Part shown: piece after piece, positions 44,195 through 56,100 of the stretch
Layout: every line of letters begins with the position of its first letter
How positions within the stretch are numbered: position 1 is the first letter of the stretch
Origin: Hippopus hippopus
Taxonomy: Eukaryota; Mollusca; Bivalvia; Cardiida; Cardiidae
DNA length: 64,000 nt
Reading direction: 5' to 3'
NCBI GenBank assembly: GCA_946811185.2
Contig: OX328108.1
Span: 4,735,501-4,799,500, forward strand
Made by a program: the position numbers and the translations under genes
The notes under the pieces: model-generated
Databases searched by the model: none
What the model was told of the DNA's origin: nothing
The model's input: the letters and a program-made list of their open reading frames with translations, nothing else

Positions 44195-47100
44195 AAAAAA
44201 AAAAAAAAGGATAAATAGAATATTTCTTTTTTCGGTGAAAGATCTATATAAATTTATATAATCTCGTGAACATCAATGGTAATATTTTCACTTGTGGCTG
44301 TGCCACTCGTGAAAATATTACCATTGATGTTCACTCCATGAAATAAATATCGATCTTTCACAAAAAAAAAAAAAAAATCCTCTATATATTTCACGGTTAC
44401 AACCAGTGACGGAAATATGATGTAATTCAGGCGGATTTACCCGACATTCTCACGCTTTAGGTAATACTGTAATGTGTTGCTATATGAAGGAGGTATGCAA
44501 TGGGGTATTACTGAAAACAACTGCACTGGATTTTGATGAAAATCCCAACAAAAAGGGGGGTTAGAATATTTGATTTTTTTTTGGTGAAAGATCAAAATTT
44601 ATTTCATCAAGTGAACATTATCAGTGAAAATATTACCTGTGATGTTTACTCGATGAAATAAATTAAGATTTTTCACCGAAAAAAAGAAAAAATATCCTCT
44701 ATCCTCTATTTCTTAATGGAAAGTGTTACAGTAAAGATCAAATTTTAATACTCACATACTGACAGCCTGACTTTTCTTACTTCTTGACTTGATTAACCTT
44801 TCTCTGAGTTCATCTATACTTATCAACCCTGAAAACAATGTAATAGTTGTCCTACTGAATTCTTCGCATTTTTATTAATAAACATGTTTTACATAATATT
44901 CTGGATTTTTATGAAACAAAGAAGAGTCCCCTTCATGTTTACAGCTTGGATCTTACTTTTCTAATTTCCAGCAGCAATGATATTAATCTTTGCCTCAGCC
45001 ATAAAAAAACAAGAGCACCACATGCCAACGCTCAGGTACAAGTGCTTGATTTTCAGTGAAAATTCAAGATGAAAATGGGGCTTAACTTAGTAAAAATAGT
45101 TTGATGGTTATCTGCCTCTGATGTATGATTTTCCCTTTTGATAGTTAAAAACTTGTCCAAGTTTGAAGTAAATATCTTCAGCAATAACAGATATATTACA
45201 AAATGTCACAGAGTTTTTGCATGATGACAGCGACGCAGACAACGCCAAGTCTACGACAATAACTCCTCATTTTCTTCAAAAACAGCCAAGCTAATAAGGT
45301 ATGTGAATGATAAGCATATCAAGGCCAACAGAGGTTTCATAAATGGCTCATAGATTGTTGAAGCTATTGAATGAGGCTTCATTCCCCTACCATTTTTTTT
45401 TTTATTTTAGAAACAGTGACTTTTAATTTTGCCTAAGACCAGAAAAAAAAAAGCATCAGCATATCAACATCTGTCCCTTGATGCTTGGTTGGTTGGTGTT
45501 ATATGTCATTTTTAACAAGTTTTCAGTCATCTCATGGCTACTGCTCAAATATTCATGTAAATCCTGAGTTTTACCAGTAATAGGTATGGTCTCTGTAGTG
45601 TTTTTCCCAAGGACACTCAAAGGAAAAACCCAGGTCCCTGGATGAAATTCCACGAGAACGGCCCACTATGAGTTTTTCAATTTATATCTGGATCAAGATT
45701 TGCAGGAACAAACAAAGAGACAGCTAGAGCTACTGACAAACTGAGATGAAAAATGGTAGGGGAATAAAAAGGTCTACTTTACCCTTTCTACATAGCCCCA
45801 AGTTAAATGACCTTGACAGTGAAGGCTTTTGAAAACAAAGTGGGAAAAAGAGAAAATGCTGGTCACCAGCATTTTCTCCTTTTCCCACAATGTTTTCTGC
45901 CCATTCATGGACAGAAACCATAATTTGAGCAAACCCTTTTATGTTGTTTTGGCCTATTCTAAAATTTTCTTGTTTGCTAAAGAGTTAACTCAATCTAATG
46001 AGTTATGCTCTGTAAAGAGAGAGTTTAACTCTTTACCACACAACAAAAAATTAGACTGGTCCAAATTGAAAGGATTTGCAGACGACAAATTAAATGTAAC
46101 TGAAATGATGATTTTTGTTTTGGATGGGGAAGAAAACATTGTGGGAAAAGGAGAAAATGCTGGTTACCAGCATTTTCTCCTTTTTCCACAATGTTTTCAA
46201 AAGCCTTCTTCTACAGGGGCGTCAAAACTCGGGATTGTGTGGTAATGGGTTACTGCATTTTCAAAAAGTATCCACTGATTCTTTGCTACTGATAAATCTC
46301 TGCATATCAAAGGACCATAATACCTCATGACGCTGTGGGTTTTTACACAAATAGATCAATATAATAAGATTAGTTACTCGGTATAATGCATTAAACCCCC
46401 TCTTTCCAGAGCAACTCTCGGATGATAAAGACATACCTCCATTTCTGTGACTGGTGGCAAGACAAACTTCTATCACCTGTACACCAAGTTCATAGTAAAA
46501 GTCCCCAACACCCAGCATCTCTGCCCAGAAACCTTTGCTTGCTGAAACAAGATGGATACAACAGGCATTCTCGATTGATTGACTGACCGACCATATGGTA
46601 TTTAATGCCACTTTCAACATTATTTCATTTACATCCCTGTGACCAGTGCACCTATCCATGCTTTCCTGGAGTTTCTCTTACCTCCGAAAGAAATTGGCTA
46701 GGCTGGGGATCAAACCAGTGAGTCATCGGCCCCTGTTCTCAAGTCCTGTATGCTACTGACTGAGGTACTGGGCCTCGGCGTGGCATTCTCAAACCTTACA
46801 CAACCCCGAAAAGGAAATACATACAAAGCTTTTTAAAGCCATATTTGACAAGAATGGCTCACAGACAGACAGATGAAATCCAAGTTTTAAGAGTAGGCTG
46901 AAGATCAGGGTTACCTGTACATCACACCATTAAAAATTCACTTGTCTTTACCAATGAGAAATTCAAGACTAGTACAAATTTAAAGCATTTGCAGATGACA
47001 AATTAGAAGTAACCTCAGAAATGATTTCTATCCACGAAAGAGTAGAAAAGATTGGGGGAAAGGGACATATTGCTGGTTACCAGCACTTTTTTTCTTTTCC

Positions 47101-50100
47101 CTTCATGTTTTCAAAAGGCTTTTTCTTTAGGGTCGTTGAAACATCAGATTGTTTGGTAAAGGGTTAAATCCTTATCACACAACAAAATTTCAGATTAGTT
47201 GAAATTAAAAGCATTTGCAACAGACAAATGTAGCTCAAAGGATAGTAATTGTCTTCGAAATGTAGAAAACATTGTGGGAAAAGGACAAAATGCTGGCTAA
47301 ACAGCAATCACTCCTTTTCCCAACATGTTTTCAAAAAGCTTTCTTTTTCAATGTCATTAACCCTTTACCACACGATCTCTAGTTTTATCGACCCTGACTG
47401 GGGAAGTCTTTCATGGGGAAAGGAGAAAATTCTTGTAACCAGTATGAGAGGTAAGGTATTTTTTTAACTAGAGGCGCTTGAGCGCCTGTATCGCTCCACA
47501 GGCCTGATATTTCTATAATGGCGAAAGGAAGTTTTTAACAATTATCATTCAATCCTGCATTTTACCTCACTGAAGAAACAATTCGGTAGACAACCACCAT
47601 AGGAACTTACCTGCAAAACAACAATGAAATCCAATGAATAGTTTTAGAGAAGAAATTTTTCAAAGATTTTACTTTATACCATAAAAGGAAAATGAGTCTC
47701 CCATAAAAGCCATGTTTTTTGACAGATCTTTTTTTTTTTTAAGGAATTCTGTAAACCTGTATCTAAGGAACATTCCTGCAAAATAATAATGCTATCCAAA
47801 TAGCGGTTTGGGAGGAGAAGATTTTTAAAGGTTTTTTACTTTGGTTGCCATGGCAACCAGAATTCTTCATGGAACACAATTATTTGAAGGAATTTGAAAG
47901 AGGACCACCAAAGGAACATTCCTGTGAAATTTGGTAAAAATCCAGTCAATAGTTTCTGAGGAGAAGTTTTTTAAAGAAAAAGTTTACGGACGCACGCACG
48001 GACGGACGCACGACGGACACAACGCCATGACAATAGCTCTCTGGCCTTCGGCCAGTGGAGCTAAAAATGAGCTTAACCACAAGGGTAAATGACAAGACAA
48101 GACGGAACTTTGGTTGTTAAAAGTCTGGATTGTGTGGTAGGGTCAATCCGGGTAAATACGGATGATTTTTACACAGCTCACTTCGCCAGTCAACTACTTT
48201 TACAGTTTGAAAGCCATAACCCCTATAACCTATGTTTTAATATTTCAAGAATTTCCTCTTTGATATTTTTGCTAGACTGTACAGTTTACTCTGTCCAAAA
48301 TATTGCGAAAATGCAGTTGAAGTTATTTAGTCAAATCCGGGTAAATACGGACATGTGGGGTGAAGTACGGACACAGACTGGAAAATTACGGACACCTTAC
48401 TTTAAATGGATAAAATGCGGAATTGCTCAGTACAAGATATTTCTTCTTTCACTATTATGTTTTCAAAAGAATAATATTGCCAAAACCTAATAAAAAAATG
48501 GTTTGGGTGTAGCCTAAATGGATAATAATAGCTATAGATCTAACACGACCTGCACAAAGAAAGGATAACAGTTACAAAAATGCAGTGAAATGAAAGATCA
48601 TTCCTGTAGCCTAAACATCGGTAGCTAAATGTGTTTAATTTCTGAACAGTATCAGATTCTACTTAACAATCCAAAATGCCTGACTCTAGATCGTGTCTGG
48701 CTCGAGCTATCAATTAACCCTATAGATATCGTCCTTTTAAAATATTTGATAAACATAAATTCTGTAGATACTTTTTTTTTAAGTGTCCGTAATTTTACAG
48801 TGTGTTCAAAGGACTGGTTTAATACGGACACTTGTCTTTTTCTTCTTTATTTCTGCTAATGTGTATTTTGCCATTATTTTAATGATTTATGACTTTTCTT
48901 CAATCATTTGTCTTAGGTTTTAACACCATTACGGCTTAATGTAAAATTTCTTAAACTTGAGAAAGTGTTCAGGTACCTGTCAGAATTGTAGCGCAAATCT
49001 TTAAATTCAAACATGGTTGAGAAAGGGTGAATCAAGTGTGACATTAAATTTGCTTGCATCATCACATAAATTTAATCGTCATCAAAAATAGCACACTGAC
49101 ACAGAAATAAGATGTAAGAGCTATAAATAGACTATAGCAGGGATATTGGGAGTTAAAGTACACTCGGGGATTTTCCGAAATGTAGCGCGTGTCTGTAATT
49201 ACACCTCTGTCCGTATTTACCCAGATTGATCCTACAGAGTTAAACTATTGTCTGTGATTGTTTTCAATCTGGATAATCAGATTTTAGATTTTGTTGCCAG
49301 GTAACAGATTGTATACATGATTAAAAACTAGGTCTTACTTACAGGCAAGAGGGTCTACCCCGACAGAGGCACACATCTCCTGGAACTGGGCTCTAAATTC
49401 CGGGTCTTTCCTAATCTCATCCTTGTGTTTTGAGGTAAATTCCTCCAGATAGGTCTTGAAGGTCTCCATTTGTTTAGACATCTACAGAAATAGGAAACTA
49501 AAATATTTGAGCCATGCTCTGTGAAAAGAGGGTTCAGTGCATCTGCAAAACGTATCCACCCAGGTCAGCCTGAGCAGTCAGCACAGGCTGACCTGTGTCA
49601 AAACTTTTATGCTGGGCCATTCATATAATTCTCTTGGGGCAATGTCCCAATGCCCAAAACTCCCTATCTTGATAGAACAATGAACAGGAATCCCATTACT
49701 TGAGTCACATTTAACCCTTAATCCTTTGCCACACAATTCCGACTTTAAACGACTCTGAAGAAGAAGGCTTTTGAAAACATTGTAGGAAAAGAAGAAAATG
49801 CTGATAACCAGCATTTTCTTCTTTTCCCACAATGTTTTCTACCCCCTCTCAGACAACTTTTCCCTTTTGAGCTACATTTAATTTGTCGCCTGCAAATGCT
49901 TTCAATTTGGCCAAGTCAAAATTCTGTTGTTCGGTAAAAGCACTAAATAATCCCAACTGATATTTTCAGTCTAGAAATAATACCCAAACATGTGCAATTT
50001 CAAGGTTGCTTTTGTCAATAGTGTTTGAGCACTGGGGACAGTGTTTATCGAAAATCAGACTGCGCCTTTCCTGTGAGTCTGATCTTGATCTACACCAGCC

Positions 50101-53100
50101 ACAAATGCACCTTAGTTGGAAAAGGTGCCTTAAGGGTTAACTTCACATCTGCACATGCCACAAACCATATGGATGAGCAAAATATTTTGTCAGGTGCTAC
50201 AGAATTATAGATGGCACTAGCACCAATATAAGTACCTTCATTCTTCAGATTGGTTACTTAATTAAAAGTGAGTACTCTGATGATGTCAAAGTATTGTCAT
50301 GTATATCTTTACTAAGAGCTAGGAGCAGAAATTTTAAACTTTTTACCAAACAACAAAATTTTGGACTTGTCAAAATCTTAAGCATGACTCCAACAGTGGC
50401 AAGTTATCTTTGAAAGGGTAGAATACATTTCAGAAAAAAATAGAGAATGCTGGTTACCAGCATTTTGTCCTTTTCCCACAATATTTACAAATGCCTTCTT
50501 TCTCAGGATCGTTAAAACTTGGGATTGTGTGGTAAAGGGTTAAGCTACTAAAAGTTGAAAGCATTTGCTGACGACAAATGACATGTGACACAAACTATTG
50601 GATTTATTTTTGAAAGGACAGAAAGCATTTTCTTCTTTTCTTCAAATGTTTTCAAAAACCTTTTTTCTCTACGTCATTTAAATATTAGATTGGTAAGTTA
50701 AAAGAAAAACAAAAACATGACACATTGTATCAAACAAATCTTTTTGTTTTTTTTTCACAAATTGCTTTTCCAAAGCACAAAAAATAGCTGGTTGTCAGCT
50801 GACTATAAGGTCTAGTGACAGACCTTGCTGTCATCTTATGCAAATGTCTTAAGCATAGAAGAGGCTAAAATTATCATACGTAAAGACTTAACCCTTTACC
50901 AAACAAACCCGGGTTTTCACGACCCTGAGTGAAAAGCCTCTTGAAATCATTGTTGAGAAAGAAGAAAATGCTGGTAACCAGCATTTTCTCCTTTTCCAAC
51001 AATGATTTCTACCATTTCCAAAGCAAATTTCAATTTTTGATTCACATTATATCTATTGTCTACAAATGCTTTCAATCTGGAGGAGTCTAAAATTTTGTCT
51101 TTTGGTAAAGAGTTGAAAAAACTGTAGGTACCTGAGCAAACTGGTCTTCTGCAATTTCATTTCCCTTTTCTTTGTATCTAGCCTGAAATTCAAGAAGAAA
51201 AAAATCATCCTCAGTTTTCAACGTTATACTAGTAGGGAAATTCCTCATTTAAGAAGCATCTACTGGGGCAAGCAAGGAAATGCACTGAAAATTTTTTCCT
51301 CAACATTAATTTAAAGTTTATTCTAATCAAACATTTGCAAGACAACCAACAACTATATCAAGAACTTAATGTTCTAGAATGTCAGAATTCAGAAGGTATC
51401 TCCAAGTTTACTTTTATTAATGTTTCCATGCTATTCTCCTATGCAGCCTTTCTTTACCTCCTTCTGGAAATTCATTATCTACATGTACCTCATCATCTTC
51501 TAGCTGGTTGTACATCTTTATTTAGATTGTCAGTTATGAAAATGGACAAGGATCAATAGATGAACAATTAATCTTCATGGGGACACCAAGTTGCTTGGAC
51601 AAAAAAAGCTCAGGGAAGAAATAGTACAGATAACTGTCCCCTAAGGCGATGTTACTTTTTGACTGGTCCCCTCTGGGTACTGAGAAGATCAACAAAAAAA
51701 CAGTTGAAAGCTCTGTGCAGATTTTGTGTGATAGCACGAACTCTTATAATTTCACAAATAGCACACAAACTAGGATTTGACCATACCTGTTGCTTGCTTG
51801 TTCAATAACCTTTTGTTTGAAATACAAATAGTTTCAATTCAAATGCTGAACAAAAAAAAAACCATCATTTCATCTGTTACTTTAGTTGTTTATATTCGCA
51901 AAAACACACAAAATGGTCACCACACATAATCAATTTCGTCTGTTTTTTTTTCTGAGATTTTCATGTTAGAAACGACTTCTACCTGCTCATTAGGTAATGA
52001 AAGGTATGATATTTGTCTTTGGTCATGTTTGTTATTAAAAGTTAATTGAATTTCGCTGCAATACACATTAAACCAACGAAACAGAAAGTCAGTATGGCGC
52101 TACATCTATGCTACCGGAAAATTTACGATGGCATTGAGACTGTGCAGTGCACAATAAATGTCCAAGTATGAAAAAAATCACCTTAGCTTCTCATTATTGA
52201 GCCTCAGGGACGAACAAGCTCAGGGATAAACAGGTTTTGGGACGAACAACCCCGAAACTGTATAGATCTGTAGAATCTTTATGAACGATTGTGCTCTGCA
52301 TTTCTCATGATAGCTTTGTTACTTTGAAATTTGTTTGTTGTACGACACTGGCAAGTATATTACTGGGCCGAACATTTTAGTTCCAAGCAGAACTTTTACA
52401 AACAACTTTTTCACAAACATAATTAAGAGAATAAAATAATAGTCTTTGGGATATAGCCTTAATGACAGGCAATGACAAGAGAAAAATATTTTAAGATGGT
52501 TCTCCTATCACAGTACTCCCGATTCGGGGTCTAGCTCCGATGTTATTTTTGTGATTGTTTCTCCGCTAACGAAACAATCACAAAAATAACATCGGAGCTA
52601 GACCCTGAATCGGGAGTACTATCACAGAAATGCAATAACATGTTGGAAATAAGTATCATTTGACAGAACCTAGGTTGAACGTTCTATAGGCCGAGCTCTC
52701 GTTTTCTTAGGGTTTTCTTTGGCCCCACCACTACAGGGACTTATACGGGTGAAAGACCGTTACAAAGGCGCGGTCTCAAGACCGCCTATAGGTTACACGT
52801 ATGACGTCATTCTCAACCCTGAAGAACAATTTTTTGGCCATTTTGAATTGCTCCACATGGAGAGAAAGCTGGACTGTATCCATACTTCAACTTCCTTGAC
52901 AACCAGAAGGTTGGTTTATTGCAAGAAGAATTCAACACAGTCAGATTAGATCCACAAGATTGAAATTAAAAATTTTTTGTTAAAATTTCTTAAAAAAGAG
53001 ATGAAGATCTACAACTTTTCTCACTTGGTCGCGTATCATGACAAAGATATTAGAAAAATTATCAACATTGTTAATTACAATGACGTACAAGACAAATTTA

Positions 53101-56100
53101 TGATGCATAGCATCATAGAAGCCGCAATCTTTTGGTGGACAATTTAAGAAATATTGACTCTCTTGAGAAATTGTGATTACATTTTATTTGTATCTGTTTT
53201 TACCCCCACCCCCACCAGCGGAAAATCATGACAAATGGTACTAAAATGCAAGGAAAAAAGAAACAGAAAATAATATGTACATGTATTCTAATTTAAAAAA
53301 AAAAAAAAAAAAGAAGTTTAGAGAGGAATCTTAAATAATCTTGTTATTATATTATTATTATTATAAAGTGATGTTTATTTGGAAAAAAACACGTAAAAGC
53401 ATCGGAATTTTTAAATTTCAACTCGAAATTTGAAAATGGAGAAATTGCGTATTCAAATACAGCATTTCCCATTTATTTAATGATTTTAGAAAGGAAACTT
53501 TCTATAGCGGCATTAAAGGCAATACTACAGAATTATTTAAGTTACCAATTATTCAAAGTGATATTAAGATCGTTATTCATATATGATGTTTACGTGTATT
53601 TACAATTTTTATCAGTGATCTCTTCTTTGTGTTTCTTTTTTTTTTACAAGAAAAAAAGAAAAAGAAAAAAAAAGAAAATAGTCAACAACTTTTTTCTAAA
53701 AGATGACCTTCTTGCTTGTCAAAAGTATCTTAGCATGCTTGTAACACAGTGAATCTTTACATTACTCTGGAAACAAAAACTTTTGCATGGCGTCTCCAAA
53801 ATTATTCTGATCATAGCCTGTACAGTTGGCACAAACCACGTTTCTTTTATTCCTGAAATGGCAGCCACACACACACAAAAACATTTTTTAAGTCTTTAAA
53901 GATCTGGATCTATTCAACCACAACATAATAACTATTACTATACATATTTCGTTTAATAAACAGTAGTTTGAACCATTTTCTGCATAGGCCTTGTACATAC
54001 CTAGTGTAAAACTTCTAATGTAAATTTCAAGAGCTATTCTAAACCTTTGGCCAGCAGCGACGTAAAAAGTTGTATATTCACAGTAATGAGTTCTGTAATA
54101 ATTAAATTTAACCCTTCGACTACACAACAAAATAAATACACTGAGTAAGGAAAACAAACAAGATTTTCTTTTATGTTTACGAAATATCTTATAGAATATT
54201 AAAAAAATATTACACGGGCTATGTGCTGTCTGATCTTCATCTATTTCCGTCATTTTCGAGCAGCTTCAACCCTTAGAGCACCAGGCACCACCATGATAAT
54301 TACTGTAGTCAATTTACATCACGATCCATATGTCATGATTCAAGCAGGCCTGGTTTCAAGGGTTCTGTAGATCAGGACCATACCATACAGCACGTACAGT
54401 CTGGTCATAACAGCTTCGACACACAATACAGTAAATGCTAAATTTTGCAGGTCTCATAAGGTAGATGTTTCGTGTAACAAAAATCCATTGGGCTAATGTG
54501 TAGACGAAGGGAAGAAAAAGGGTTATCTTTTCGCAAGTATTCTATAAATAGCTGATGTAGACGCCTCTTGTGTAGGGAGGTAACCAGTCTATACCTTGAT
54601 CAAAGGTTAACCGCCGTTTTATCCATTACAAATTAAGATTGGACGAAAAACTTGTACATAAAATTGCTTCTGATTATCATATTCTAAGATGCTCTCTATA
54701 TCATAATCATCATTATTTTGTTTTGTAAAAAAGTAGAAAAATGCGAAAACCATTGAGAGATGGGAAAGCTTGTGATAAATGGAAAGCATAACAACTTCGT
54801 TTGGGAAAATAGACGGAATCCTATATGTTTGAAAACTTCGGGGGACTAGCCAATTAAAGGATGTTTATCTTTCTGTATTTTTATTGTTATTTGGGAATGA
54901 ACTATATATTGCAAGAAAACCAGGTTTGAATTTCATGTAGGTCTGTTGGAATACTTAAGAAAGAGTTATGTGGAGCAATTCTGTCACAACAACACAACAT
55001 TATTAGAAATTTTATAAAAATTATGACCTATCGAATAATTACTGATCATCTACATGGTAAATAGTTTAGGTACATTCCTACTGGAAGCCGCTTTCAAGCG
55101 GCTTCCAATGAACTACCCAGTTAGACATTCTTGCTTTGACGTCATTTTTTCTGATGTTCGGCCTTGATCCCGCTCATCCTTTTGCAGTTTGCCCTATTTC
55201 GTATTCGTTTTGGTTTCTTCAACACCCTTATCAAAGTCTTTTTATACGCTCGTCGAAGACGGGGCGTATTATGGGATCACCCATGGCGGGTGGGTATCCT
55301 GGCGGGCGGCGTCCAGTTCTTTGTCCAGAGCATAACTTTGTCATCTCCAGTCTGATTGACTTGAAACTTGGCATTTGCGTTTGTTGCAATAATATGGAGA
55401 GCAGTGCAAAAGAACCATAACTCTACTCTTGCTGTCTTTGAGTTATTTCCCTTTGATCGTCATTTTTACAGCATTTTCTGCTTGTCAGGAATATAACTTT
55501 GTCATCTCTAGTCTGAACATCTTCAAATTTGGTATGCATGATTGTTGAAAAATTACGGAGTGCAGTGCACAAGAACCATCACTCTTCCTAACAAGAATTT
55601 TGAGTTATTCCCCCTTTGATCTTCATTTTTATAGCATTTCTTGCTTGTCCGGAGCATAACTTTGTCATCTTAAGTAGGAATGACTTGAAATATGGTATGC
55701 TTATTTGTTGCAATATTTGGAAGTGCAGTGTGCAAGAATTGTAACTCTACCTCATGCTGTCTTTGAGTTATTTCCCTTTGATCATCATTTTTACAGCATT
55801 TAGTGCTTGTCCGGAATATGTACATTTGTCATCTCAAGTCAGAACGACTTCAAACTTGGTATGCATGTTTGTTGCAATATTACGGAGTACAGTGCACAAG
55901 AACAAAAACCATACCTAGCGCGGATTTTGAGTAATTCCACTTTGATCTTCATTTTTACAGTACTTTTTGCTTGTCCAGAACGGAACTTTGTCACCTCAAG
56001 TCAAATTGACTTGAGACTTGGTAAACATGTTTGTTGCAGTTAAGAAAAGTGCAATGCACTGGAGCCGTAACCTTATCTGATGCCCTTATTGAATTATTCC

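Noticed and set aside
52719..52949. 76-codon ORF near the 52.5-kb palindrome
   Set aside because: No recognisable domain, no splice partners, and it lies in SNF8 intron 1 on the opposite strand.
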